Shown piece by piece: positions 51,110 through 59,531 of a DNA stretch of 64,000 nt. The first letter of the stretch is position 1. Each line of letters starts with the position of its first letter. This DNA comes from HLUCCA09 sp039822045 (lineage in GTDB: Bacteria > Pseudomonadota > Alphaproteobacteria > Rhodobacterales > Rhodobacteraceae): positions 186,001 through 250,000 of the forward strand of contig JBCBMY010000006.1 in NCBI GenBank assembly GCA_039822045.1, written 5' to 3'. Made by a program: the position numbers and the translations under genes. The notes below the pieces were generated by a model, which was given only the letters and a program-made list of their open reading frames with translations, made no database searches and was not told where the DNA came from.

Positions 51110-52751
51110 CCAGCGCCTCCTGCGCTGCAAGGATCGTGGCAATGCTCACCGGTTTGATCGGGACGCGCGGTGCAAAGAAGCTTCTGTCCGACAGCGCCTT
51201 GCCTTGCCATTCCGCCACCAGTCGCGCTGCCGCTGGCCCGCAATACCGCCCCTGGCAGCGCCCCATGCCAACCCGCGTTGCACGTTTCAACGTGCCGACA
51301 TGGCCTGGGTTTTCTTCGTAGCCTGCCACCGCCTCGCCAAGCGTGATCTCTTCGCAGCGGCAGAGCATCGTCTGCCCGTCGGCCCCCGCGAGCGACTTCG
51401 GCGACACGTCATGCAGCTTCCAAAGCGCGGCTTGAAAGCGGCGGTGCCGGCGCAGTTGGTTCTCGTCGGCGAAAAGATCGTAGGCGTCGCCATGCCCGGT
51501 CAAGGCCGCCGCGGCGCGACCGGCGATCCGCCCCTCCACGCGGGCCGAAGGCGCCCCGCCCAGCCCGGCACAATCGCCCACTGCAAAGAGGCCCGGCACG
51601 CTTGTCTCCATCCTGTCCGTCCGAACGCAGCGCAGGAGGCCAAAGGCCGGATCATAGGCCATCTCCGCCCCCAAAAGACGAAGGATCTCGTTCTGCGGCT
51701 CGAAGCCTGCATTCATGCAGACGACGTCCACCTCCTGATCAGGCGCCGTGTCGAAAGAGGTCCGCAACCCTGCGTCTGTCGCTTCGATAGCAGTAAGATT
51801 GCACGCGTTTCGAACAGACACACATCGGCGCGCTAAGCCGCGGATCATCTGAAGCCCCTTCCAGGTCAGCCCAGGATCGGCGAGCGCCATACGCGCGGCG
51901 GCAACAGGGTGTCGAAAGGGAGATGGCGCCGCCTCGGCTACAAGGCGCACGTCGGCGCCACCTTCGGCCAGCTCCAGTGCGACCTGGAGGTTGAGGGGGC
52001 CGGAGCCGCACACAACGACACGCTGGCCCGGCAAGGTCCGGTAGCTCCGCCAAAGCGTTTGTGCGGCGCCCGTTGTCATGACGCCGGGCAGGGTCCATCC
52101 GGGCACGAGGCACGGCCGTTCATAGGCGCCCGTCGCGACGATGATACTGCGCGGGCGCGCCACTAAGGCGGCCCCGTCAACCTCCGCCAGAACCAGGGGG
52201 CCGTCAAAAGCGCCCCAGATCTCGACCCCGCCGAGGATCTCGGCCCCGTTGGCCTGCGCCGCCTGGAGGAGCGCGGCACCCTCGGCCTGCTGCGCGTCCA
52301 TCGGTGCTCCGGTGGCGGCTTGCTTATAGTACTGGCCCCCGCCGACCTTTCGCTCGTCGAGGACGAGCACGTCAGCGCCCGCCTGCCGTGCGGCAATCGC
52401 GGCCGAAAGCCCCCCAGCCCCGGCGCCGATGATCAGGACATCGGGGCTCACGATCCGCGCCGGGCCGACCTCCGGAAGGGTTGCATCGGGATCCAGCACT
52501 GGAAAGGCATCTTGCGTCTTCACGCACATGCCCGGATCGGCCTTCGTCATACAGGCGCGTTGGTTGGGCACGCCGTCCACGTTGACCAGGCACTCCTGGC
52601 AGACCCCCATCCCGCAAAAGATGCCGCGGGTGGCGCCTTTGGCGGTCTGGCGGAAGTGCCGCTCGCCCGCTTGCGTGAGCGCTGCGGCGAGCGATTGGCC
52701 GGTGCGGATCTCAACGGGACGCCCGTCGAAGGAGAAGGCCGCCTTAGTCAT
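51096..52751 (-). CDS. HcnA-HcnB fusion: [2Fe-2S] and NAD(P)/FAD oxidoreductase subunit
   Basis: A 551-residue fusion. The N-terminal 90 residues form a [2Fe-2S] domain with Cys in GIFCGMGVCQECLVNV and NQRAC. An FAD/NAD domain follows (VLIIGAGAGGLSAAIAA, VVCGSGPLNLQVALEL, GLFAVGDCAG). The C-terminal 100 residues hold a BFD-like iron-sulfur region (MLCRCEEITL, GMGRCQGRYCG). In opine oxidases and D-hydroxyproline dehydrogenase these are two small and one large subunits; here HcnA-like and HcnB-like parts are fused. ATG 52751 overlaps the previous stop by eight bases. Confidence 0.85.
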   Translation of the reverse strand: MTKAAFSFDGRPVEIRTGQSLAAALTQAGERHFRQTAKGATRGIFCGMGVCQECLVNVDGVPNQRACMTKADPGMCVKTQDAFPVLDPDATLPEVGPARIVSPDVLIIGAGAGGLSAAIAARQAGADVLVLDERKVGGGQYYKQAATGAPMDAQQAEGAALLQAAQANGAEILGGVEIWGAFDGPLVLAEVDGAALVARPRSIIVATGAYERPCLVPGWTLPGVMTTGAAQTLWRSYRTLPGQRVVVCGSGPLNLQVALELAEGGADVRLVAEAAPSPFRHPVAAARMALADPGLTWKGLQMIRGLARRCVSVRNACNLTAIEATDAGLRTSFDTAPDQEVDVVCMNAGFEPQNEILRLLGAEMAYDPAFGLLRCVRTDRMETSVPGLFAVGDCAGLGGAPSARVEGRIAGRAAAALTGHGDAYDLFADENQLRRHRRFQAALWKLHDVSPKSLAGADGQTMLCRCEEITLGEAVAGYEENPGHVGTLKRATRVGMGRCQGRYCGPAAARLVAEWQGKALSDRSFFAPRVPIKPVSIATILAAQEALDGDD

Positions 52752-53685
52752 CGCTGCCCTCTGCGATCCGGTCACGCGCGGCGACCAGGCGGGCGACTGC
52801 GCCCACCCGCCAGGCGGCGCGCGCGGGGATCTGGTCCCGTGCCAAGACCTCACGGCGGGCGGCATCGACGCGCGCAACAAGCTCGGGCGTCCAATTGACC
52901 GTCTCCCCGCGGCCCTCGCCCATGCGCTTGTAGGCCGGACCCATGCGTTCCGCATGAGCGATGATGCCGCCGGGCGTGTTCAGTTCCGCCGTCTCGAACG
53001 GGCCGGAGAGGGCCCATCGTGGGCCCAGGCCTAGGCGCATGACCGTGTCGATCTCCTCGGGCGCCGCGATGCCTTCGTCGACCAAGCGATAGGCTTCCCG
53101 CAAGACCGCGCCCTGGAACCGGTTCAGCAAAAACCCTTCCACCTCGCGGCCGAGAACGACCGGGGAGAAGGCGAGCGTCTCAAAAAGCTCGACGGTTCGG
53201 TCGACGGTTTCCCGGGTCGTGCCGGGCGCTGGGGCGATTTCGATGAGCCGCAGGACCGTCGGCGGGTTCACCGGATGCGCCACAAGGCAGCGTGCCTGAT
53301 CCCCACGGTCGGGAAGGATGCGTGACATCGGGATTGCAGACGACGCCGTCGCAAGCACCGTCCCTGACCCCGTGCGCGCCAGAAGCTCTGCAAAAATCTG
53401 CTGTTTCGTCTCGAGCCGCTCCGGCCCGCATTCGACCACGAGGTCGGCCTCGCTCGCGCCGTCGTCCAGGCTGGGCACCACGCGCAAAGCGCCGCCCTTG
53501 TCCTTGCGAAGCCCCGCTGTCGTCATCGCGTCGGTATGATGGGCAAGGGATACGCCAATCTCTGCGCGTCGGCCATCGTCGGGTTCCACCAGGGTCACGC
53601 GCGCACCCGCATCGACGAAGACCGCAGCGAAGGACACGCCGATCGACCCTGCGCCCAAAACGGTGATGTCGTGCGGCTCGCCCAT
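52744..53685 (-). CDS. 3-hydroxyacyl-CoA dehydrogenase-type protein (lambda-crystallin/L-gulonate 3-dehydrogenase-like)
   Basis: A 313-residue NAD-dependent dehydrogenase with GAGSIGVSFAAVF (nucleotide loop), the family motif CLVAHPVNPPTVLRLIEI and EVEGFLLNRFQGAVLREAYR (C-terminal domain, with GLGPRWALSGPFET). This short form is closer to lambda-crystallin or carnitine dehydrogenase than to beta-oxidation enzymes. ATG 53685 is used; the longer frame crosses the operator at 53714. The gene begins the three-gene operon with the HcnA-HcnB and HcnC-like subunits. Confidence 0.85.
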   Translation of the reverse strand: MGEPHDITVLGAGSIGVSFAAVFVDAGARVTLVEPDDGRRAEIGVSLAHHTDAMTTAGLRKDKGGALRVVPSLDDGASEADLVVECGPERLETKQQIFAELLARTGSGTVLATASSAIPMSRILPDRGDQARCLVAHPVNPPTVLRLIEIAPAPGTTRETVDRTVELFETLAFSPVVLGREVEGFLLNRFQGAVLREAYRLVDEGIAAPEEIDTVMRLGLGPRWALSGPFETAELNTPGGIIAHAERMGPAYKRMGEGRGETVNWTPELVARVDAARREVLARDQIPARAAWRVGAVARLVAARDRIAEGSDD

Positions 53686-53713
53686 GCCCTCAATCGGCCT
53701 TTCGCTTGTTTTC

Positions 53714-53747
53714 GTTCGCATAACGAACAAAGGTACGGATGCACTCA
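53714..53747 (+). promoter_or_regulatory. Composite IclR-type operator between the dehydrogenase operon and the SDR
   Basis: GTTCG-CATAA-CGAAC (53714-53728), AAAG, GTACG-GATGC-ACTCA. The first unit is a perfect 5-5-5 palindrome; the third half-site has one change. The site lies 28 bases from the dehydrogenase start and 34 bases from the SDR start. Confidence 0.65.
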
Positions 53748-53781
53748 AGTGGTTCTAGGATGTCGAAGGGGGGCAGGCAAT

Positions 53782-54540
53782 ATGTCCGTCATGCAAGATC
53801 TTGCAGGGCGCACCGCCGTTGTGACCGGGGCCACGCGGGGGCTGGGTCGGGCCATTGCGACGCGCTTGGCGGAAGCGGGTGCTGCGATCGTTGCCATCGA
53901 CCTGCCGGGCCTGATCGGGGATGTGCCGCCCGATTGGCGCGGGATCGGGCTAGACCTGTTGGACGAGAGTGCCGGCCCGGCCCTCGCCGCGGCCGCGTCC
54001 TCCTGCGACGCTGTGGACATCCTCGTGGCCAATGCAGGCGTCGTTCCGCCCTGGCGCGGGGTCGCTGAGCTGGACCGGGCGGAGTGGACGCAGGTGATGA
54101 CGATCAACACCTGGGCGGTGGCGGAGACGCTTGGCGCGTTCGCGCCTTGCCTCGCGCTGTCGCCCCGCGCCTCGGCCATCCTGATGGCGTCAATCAACGG
54201 CTACCGGGCGCATCCCAAACAGGTGCTCTATACCGCCTCCAAACACGCAGTGATTGGGATCATGCGATCCGCGGCTTTGGATCTTGGCACTCAGGGGATC
54301 CGCGTGAACGCCCTGGCCCCCGGCCCGATCGCCACTGATGCCTTGCTCTCTCGGATCGAAGCCCGCAGCGCCTCGGGGGACACGGCCCCTGACGACGCGC
54401 TCCGGGCCCTGGCAGAGGAAACGGCGCTCGGGCGCATGGCCACCGCAGAAGACGTGGCCAATGTCGCCCATTTTCTCGCGTCGGACGCCTCAGCGGGGAT
54501 GACCGGATCCGTCTTCCCCGTTGAGGCAGGCTTGCCCTAA
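53782..54540 (+). CDS. Short-chain dehydrogenase/reductase
   Basis: A 252-residue SDR with VVTGATRGLGRAIATRLAE, VDILVANAGVVPP, and the catalytic SINGYRAHPKQVLYTASKHA, with Y-x-x-x-K intact. The C-terminus RVNALAPGPIATDAL and TGSVFPVEAGLP fits the family. ATG 53782 follows a G-rich ribosome-binding site. The stop overlaps the convergent isomerase gene by four bases. Substrate unknown. Confidence 0.9.
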   Translation: MSVMQDLAGRTAVVTGATRGLGRAIATRLAEAGAAIVAIDLPGLIGDVPPDWRGIGLDLLDESAGPALAAAASSCDAVDILVANAGVVPPWRGVAELDRAEWTQVMTINTWAVAETLGAFAPCLALSPRASAILMASINGYRAHPKQVLYTASKHAVIGIMRSAALDLGTQGIRVNALAPGPIATDALLSRIEARSASGDTAPDDALRALAEETALGRMATAEDVANVAHFLASDASAGMTGSVFPVEAGLP

Positions 54541-55376
54541 GGCAGCGGCGCCCAGCCGTTTTCGACCAGAATGTCGTGGCTGGCCTTGATGTCGCCATCG
54601 GGGTCGGTGCCCGGCTGCAGCGCATCGCTGATGATCTCAAGGACGGTGATGCCGGTGTAGCCGATCTCCTTGAGGGCGGCAGCGGATGGCCCGGGCTCCA
54701 CGATCCCGGTGCCTAGGCGAGAATGCAGGAACTCCTCGTAGGGCGAGTCGGAGATGTGGACGTTCTTGACGAGGTCGCCGAGCATCCGGATCGCCTCCGC
54801 CGGGTCTTCCTTGATGTAGGCGCTGTTGCAGACGTCGAAGTTGACCCCGATTTCCGGCCCGATCAGCGCGGCGGTGTCCTTCATGTCCTTGGCTGTGGGC
54901 AGGTAGGTGAAGGGCACATTCTCCAGCAAAAGCTGCACGCCGGTGCCCTTCGCGTAGTCCACAAGCTGCTTCATGCCTTCGACGAACCACTCCAGCATCC
55001 ATTCATGCGGCGGGTTGATCAGGCTGTTCACCGGCCCAGGGATCGCGACCACGTAGGGGCATTCCCACTCGGCCGACAGGTCAATCGCCTCGCGGTACCG
55101 GTCAAGCGTATAGGCTCTCATCAGCCGGTCGACGCCGTTGGGGTTGTTGTCGAGAAGCGGGTAGCAGAAGGACGTGATCTTGCCGCCCTCGCCATCGAGC
55201 CAGGACTTGTATTCCTTGCGCTTGGCGACCGAGAGTTCCCGTGGCCAGCAATGGGGCGGGAAGATCATCATCTCGTATTTGTCATAGCCCAGCGACTTCA
55301 GGTGCTTCAGCGCGTCGAGGCCGTCATGGGAGTAAAGGAAGGGGAAGGTGCTTGCGGCCACCTCGAGCTGGCTCAT
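54537..55376 (-). CDS. Sugar phosphate isomerase/epimerase-type TIM barrel protein
   Basis: A 279-residue xylose-isomerase-like TIM barrel protein. Visible metal-site residues are ENVPFTYLPT, GVNFDVCNSAYI, KNVHISDSP and TVLEIIS. The frame runs upstream to 55697 but that part overlaps the OYE gene, so ATG 55376 is used. Members isomerise or epimerise keto sugars or hydroxy keto acids, or open inositol-type rings. The reaction is unknown. A divergent operator at 55415 precedes it. Confidence 0.85.
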   Translation of the reverse strand: MSQLEVAASTFPFLYSHDGLDALKHLKSLGYDKYEMMIFPPHCWPRELSVAKRKEYKSWLDGEGGKITSFCYPLLDNNPNGVDRLMRAYTLDRYREAIDLSAEWECPYVVAIPGPVNSLINPPHEWMLEWFVEGMKQLVDYAKGTGVQLLLENVPFTYLPTAKDMKDTAALIGPEIGVNFDVCNSAYIKEDPAEAIRMLGDLVKNVHISDSPYEEFLHSRLGTGIVEPGPSAAALKEIGYTGITVLEIISDALQPGTDPDGDIKASHDILVENGWAPLP

Positions 55377-55414
55377 TTCAGGGTCCTTTCCGCTTGTAAC
55401 CGAGGCGCTGTGAT

Positions 55415-55448
55415 GTTCAAAAAGCGCACAAAAGTTACTATACCGCAC
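55415..55448 (+). promoter_or_regulatory. Composite IclR-type operator between the isomerase and the second OYE gene
   Basis: GTTCA-AAAAG-CGCAC, AAAA, GTTAC-TATAC-CGCAC. The first unit matches fully; the second has one changed half-site. It stands 38 bases from the isomerase start and 34 bases from the OYE start, so both may be controlled. Confidence 0.65.
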
Positions 55449-55482
55449 GAAACCGACGCTCCAAGGGAAATGTGAGGACTTG

Positions 55483-56583
55483 ATGCCGAGCACGCTCTTC
55501 TCTCCGCTGGACCTGCGCGGGCTGACTGTTCCTAATCGCATCACCGTGGCGCCGATGTGCCAGTACCAAGCGGTGGACGGCGTGCCGAACGAGTGGCATC
55601 TCGTCCATCTGGGGCAGTTCGCGCAATCGGGTGCGGGGCTGATCTTTACCGAGGCCACGGGGGTGGAGCCGGAGGGGCGGATCACGCCGGGCTGCACCGG
55701 GCTCTACGATGACGCGACCGAGGCGGCCTTTGCCCGGATCGTCGCGTTCATGAAATCCGTGGGACACTCCAAGGTTGGAATCCAACTCGGCCATTCGGGC
55801 CGCAAGGGCAACACGGTCGCCCCCTGGGAAGGCGGCGGCCTGATCGAAGGGAAGGGGGCCTGGCAGACGGAATGTGCCTCGCCCGTTCCCTACCTTCCCG
55901 GCTGGCCTGAGCCGCGCGAAATGGATGCCGAGGCCATCGCCCGTGTGACCCGCGCCTTCGCCGATGCTGCCCGCCGTGCGGATCGCGCCGGGTTTGACGC
56001 GATCGAGCTTCACGTCGCGCATGGCTATCTCCTGCACCAGTTCGTCTCGCCCATCACCAACCAGCGAACGGACGGCTATGGCGGAACGCTCGAAAACCGC
56101 ATCCGCTTCCCGCTGGAGGTGTTCGAGGCTGTCCGCGCCGTCTTCCCCAGCGATAAGCCGATCCTCGTCCGCCTGTCCGCCACCGATTGGATCGAGGGGG
56201 GCTGGGACATCGAACAATCCGTCGTGTTCTGCCGCGCCCTGCGGGAGCTCGGCTGCGATATGATTGATGTGAGCAGCGGCGGCCTGGACCAGCGCCAGAA
56301 GATCACCGTCGGCCCCGGCTATCAGGTCGGTTTCGCCGCGCAGATCCGGCGCGAGGCCGATATCCCGACCATGGCCGTGGGCCAGATCACCGAGCCCATC
56401 CAGGCCGAAACAATCGTCTCCACGGGCCAGGCAGACATGGTGGCTCTCGCCCGCGGCATGCTGTGGGACCCACGCTGGGTTTGGCGCGCGGCAGTGGCCC
56501 TGGAGGAGGAGATCGCGCTGCCGGCGCCTTATGCGCGCTGCAACCCAGCGCTCCGCTCCACACCCTTCGTCAAGCGGACGTGA
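55483..56583 (+). CDS. NADH:flavin oxidoreductase, Old Yellow Enzyme family, second copy
   Basis: A 366-residue FMN enzyme with RITVAPMCQYQAVDG, GIQLGHSGRKGN, LHVAHGYLLHQFVSPITNQR (His pair H-V-A-H), and DGYGGTLENR. DVSSGG and TMAVGQI close the barrel. It is clearly related to the protein at 36474, with the same Cys-containing N-terminal motif. ATG 55483 has a GTGAGGA site; TTG 55480 is the other option. The SDR at 56588 follows four bases after its stop. Confidence 0.9.
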   Translation: MPSTLFSPLDLRGLTVPNRITVAPMCQYQAVDGVPNEWHLVHLGQFAQSGAGLIFTEATGVEPEGRITPGCTGLYDDATEAAFARIVAFMKSVGHSKVGIQLGHSGRKGNTVAPWEGGGLIEGKGAWQTECASPVPYLPGWPEPREMDAEAIARVTRAFADAARRADRAGFDAIELHVAHGYLLHQFVSPITNQRTDGYGGTLENRIRFPLEVFEAVRAVFPSDKPILVRLSATDWIEGGWDIEQSVVFCRALRELGCDMIDVSSGGLDQRQKITVGPGYQVGFAAQIRREADIPTMAVGQITEPIQAETIVSTGQADMVALARGMLWDPRWVWRAAVALEEEIALPAPYARCNPALRSTPFVKRT

Positions 56584-56587
56584 GCCC

Positions 56588-57361
56588 ATGAGCAGTCTAA
56601 AGGGCAAGACGATCGTTCTCACCGGCGCCTCCAAGGGCATCGGCGCCGCCATCGCCACTGCGATGATCGCCGCCGGCGCCCGCCTCATTGCGCATTATGG
56701 GGGAGACCGCGCTGGTGTCGAGGCGGCCACGTCAGGGGGGGACGAGGGGCAGGTGACCCTCCTCCAAGCCGATTTTCACGACATGGACGCCGTCGACCTC
56801 TTCTGGAGCGAGGCCCACGCCGCCGCCGCCGGCCAGATCGACGTGCTCATCAACAATGCCGGCATCATGCGCCAGACCGGTGGCATCCCCGATCCGATCG
56901 AAGAATGGGATGCGGTTTGGTCCGAGACGATGACGGTGAATGTCCACGCCCCCGCCCGCCTCCTCCGCCACGCCGTGCGCGACTGGCTCGCCACTGAGAC
57001 GCCCGGCGCCGTGATTGGCATCGGTAGCTGGGTTACCACGCGCGGCACGTCCAACCCCCGCGCGATCGCCTACGCCGCCTCGAAGGCCGCCATCTCGGCC
57101 GCCACCAAGACGGTCGCCCGCAACTACGCCGACAAGGGTATCCTCGCCTATGTTATCGCCCCCGGCGTCGTGCGCACCCAGATGTCGGTGGACAGCTCGG
57201 CGATGGTCGGCGGCGAGGCGGCCGTCACGGCGGGACTGCCCATGGGCGAATGGGTGCCGCCGTCCGACATCGCCGAGATGTGCGTGTTCCTTGCCGAGGG
57301 CCGCGCCCGGCATCTGTCCGGGGCGACCATCGACATCAACGGGGCGGCCTATATCCGATGA
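56588..57361 (+). CDS. Short-chain dehydrogenase/reductase
   Basis: A 257-residue SDR with VLTGASKGIGAAIATAM, DVLINNAGIMRQ, GIGSWVTTRGTSNP and IAYAASKAAIS (Y-x-x-x-K). The C-terminus APGVVRTQM and LSGATIDINGAAYIR fits the classical group. The frame upstream to 56531 lies inside the OYE gene and is rejected. It ends two bases from the convergent DapA-like gene. Substrate unknown, likely oxidation or reduction linked to the OYE step. Confidence 0.9.
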   Translation: MSSLKGKTIVLTGASKGIGAAIATAMIAAGARLIAHYGGDRAGVEAATSGGDEGQVTLLQADFHDMDAVDLFWSEAHAAAAGQIDVLINNAGIMRQTGGIPDPIEEWDAVWSETMTVNVHAPARLLRHAVRDWLATETPGAVIGIGSWVTTRGTSNPRAIAYAASKAAISAATKTVARNYADKGILAYVIAPGVVRTQMSVDSSAMVGGEAAVTAGLPMGEWVPPSDIAEMCVFLAEGRARHLSGATIDINGAAYIR

Positions 57362-57363
57362 GC

Positions 57364-58314
57364 CTATTCGGCCGCCGCCTGCCGGCCTTCGATGGCGTCC
57401 ACCACACGGTCGAGCTCTTCCATCAGGGGCACCATCTTTGCCACCCGCGCGCGGCCCTCATCGCCGAGGCTCGCAAACGTGGTAATCGGCGCGCGCACAT
57501 CGCCCACGGGATAGCCCGCCGCCGCCGCCAGCGCCTTGGAGTAGCACTGGTGGCCATAGAGCGGGTGCCCCTCGGTGATGATCGCGTCGAACTTCGCGAT
57601 CACGCGTTGCACGGCCCAGACATCGTCCCACCGGCCCTGCTCGGCCCATTCGACGAACTTGACCGAGGCGCGCGGGATATAGTTGCCATAGGGGTTCACA
57701 TAGCCCACGGCCCCCATCTTGTAGCTCTCGAGGACGCGTTGCCCCGCCCAGACGTTCATCAGCCCGTCCGACGCGATGATGATGTCGTGGATGCGCTCGA
57801 TGCGCTGCGAGGCCTCCTTGATGTAGCGGATCTGCTCGAAGCTTTTGGTGAGGTGCCCGACGAGCTTGGCGGGCATATCCACGTTCGAGGTGAACGGATT
57901 GTTGTAGAGCATGATCGGCAGGCCACAGGCCTCGCAGATCGCCTTGTAATAGTTGAAGATCTCGTCTTCGGTGGGCGTGTAGTAATAGGGCGGGATGATC
58001 ATCAGCCCGTCCGCGCCCATGTCCTCCGCCTCTTTGGAGTAGCGTACGGCGTTGGGCGTGTAGGCGTTCATCGTGCCGACCATGACCTTCATGCGCCCGC
58101 CGACCATATGGACAGTCTTTTCCACGTATTCCGAGCGCTCGTCGTCGGTGATCGTCAGGAACTCGCCCGTGGTGCCGAGGATGATGATGCCGGGCACGCC
58201 GCTTGCGACCTGCCAGTCGAGGAACTTGGCCCAGGCGTCATAGTCGATGGCTGTGCCGCCCTCGGTGAACGGCGTGATGGTCACGGTGAAGCTACCAGAG
58301 AGGGGGGCTGTCAT
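57364..58314 (-). CDS. DapA-family protein, second copy
   Basis: A 316-residue class I aldolase-type TIM barrel. It has the loop ILGTTGEFLTI, the Tyr in IMLYNNPFTSN and the Lys in IRYIKEASQRI. It differs strongly from the 43750 protein, so it is a different family branch. Divergent to the flavoprotein at 58362 with 47 bases between; no composite operator is seen there. It may cleave or form a C-C bond in the island's pathway, which is inference. Confidence 0.86.
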   Translation of the reverse strand: MTAPLSGSFTVTITPFTEGGTAIDYDAWAKFLDWQVASGVPGIIILGTTGEFLTITDDERSEYVEKTVHMVGGRMKVMVGTMNAYTPNAVRYSKEAEDMGADGLMIIPPYYYTPTEDEIFNYYKAICEACGLPIMLYNNPFTSNVDMPAKLVGHLTKSFEQIRYIKEASQRIERIHDIIIASDGLMNVWAGQRVLESYKMGAVGYVNPYGNYIPRASVKFVEWAEQGRWDDVWAVQRVIAKFDAIITEGHPLYGHQCYSKALAAAAGYPVGDVRAPITTFASLGDEGRARVAKMVPLMEELDRVVDAIEGRQAAAE

Positions 58315-58361
58315 ATCGGTGTCCTTTCTTCGAGCCCGGCGTCGGCCGGGGCGTCTGTAGG

Positions 58362-59504
58362 ATGATGCAACGCGCGGCGGATGTCGCCATCGTCGGCGGC
58401 GGGATCGTTGGCCTGCTGACGGCGCGGGAGTTGGCCGAAGCGGGCAAAGACGTCGTGCTGATCGAAGCGGGCGATCTGGGCGCCCAGGCCTCTGGCGCGA
58501 ATGCGGGCTCGATCCACCTGCAGATCCAGTACCCGGAATTCATCTCTCTGGGAGAAGACTGGGCACGCGCGTACCTGCCCTGCCTGCGGTTTCTCAAGGC
58601 ATCGCTCGGCCTCTGGTCCAACTTGTCTGCAGAGCTCGGGGCCGATCTGGGCCTGAAGCTGGCCGGCGGCGTCATTGCCGCCAAGACCGACGCCCAGATG
58701 GAGCGCATCACCGCCAAGGCCGCGCTGGAGGCCGAGGCCGGTGTCGACACACAGATCCTGTCGCGGGACGACCTGCGCGCCCTGGCGCCTTACCTTGCGG
58801 AGGACGCTATCGGCGGCGGCTTTTGCCCGATGGAAGGGAAGGCTAATCCGCTTAGGGTGACGCCCGCCCTGGTGAAAAGCGCTCAAAAGGCGGGTGCTAC
58901 ATTGCTGACGCATACCCGCGTCACGGGGATTGAGCGGTCGGGTGCCAGCCTCCGGATCGAGACATATTCGGGCTCCATCCGCGCCGCTCAGCTGGTCAAT
59001 GCCGCGGGCGCATCCGCCGGGCGCATCGGTGAGATGCTGGGCACAAAGCTTGCGATCGAGGGGTTTCCTCTTCAGGTCACGGTCACGGAGCCCGTGGCCC
59101 CGATCATCCCCCATCTCGTCTATTCCGCCGCGGGCAAGCTCAGCCTCAAGCAATTGGCCAATGGCGGCTGCGTCATCGGCGGCGGCTGGCCCGCCCGGCA
59201 GCGCGCGAGCGGCAGCCTCGCGACCGACCCACAGAGCTTTACGAGCAACATGGCCGTCGCCGCTCGCGTGGTCCCCGCTGTCGCGCAGGCGCGCGCGCTT
59301 CGCAGTTGGACGGCCTGGGTCAACGGCACGGCCGACTGGCGCCCGATCCTCGGGCCCGATCCGAATGTGCCACAGGTCGTCCATGCTCTCTTTCCCTGGG
59401 TCGGTTTCAGCGCGGGCCCGATGACGGCGCGGGTTGCCGCCGACCTCGTCCTTGGCCAGGCGCCCACGATACCCCTCACGGGGGTATCGCAGCTTTACGA
59501 CTAG
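58362..59504 (+). CDS. DadA-like FAD-dependent oxidoreductase, second copy
   Basis: A 380-residue flavoprotein of the DAO fold. The FAD motif is VAIVGGGIVGLLTAREL, then ASGANAGSIHLQIQ, shared with the 49973 protein as GANAGS. LKQLANGGCVIGGGWPARQR and FPWVGFSAGPMTARVAADL complete the fold. ATG 58362 or 58365. The gene stands alone, between divergent and convergent neighbours. It may oxidise an amine such as a D-amino acid or N-alkyl amino acid. Confidence 0.85.
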   Translation: MMQRAADVAIVGGGIVGLLTARELAEAGKDVVLIEAGDLGAQASGANAGSIHLQIQYPEFISLGEDWARAYLPCLRFLKASLGLWSNLSAELGADLGLKLAGGVIAAKTDAQMERITAKAALEAEAGVDTQILSRDDLRALAPYLAEDAIGGGFCPMEGKANPLRVTPALVKSAQKAGATLLTHTRVTGIERSGASLRIETYSGSIRAAQLVNAAGASAGRIGEMLGTKLAIEGFPLQVTVTEPVAPIIPHLVYSAAGKLSLKQLANGGCVIGGGWPARQRASGSLATDPQSFTSNMAVAARVVPAVAQARALRSWTAWVNGTADWRPILGPDPNVPQVVHALFPWVGFSAGPMTARVAADLVLGQAPTIPLTGVSQLYD

Positions 59505-59531
59505 AGCGCCTCCAGGGCACCCACCGCAGGC

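Noticed and set aside
58315..58361. Operator between the second DapA-like and DadA-like genes
   Set aside because: The 47-base gap has no GTTC or CGCAC half-sites, so these two genes may not belong to the proposed regulon.
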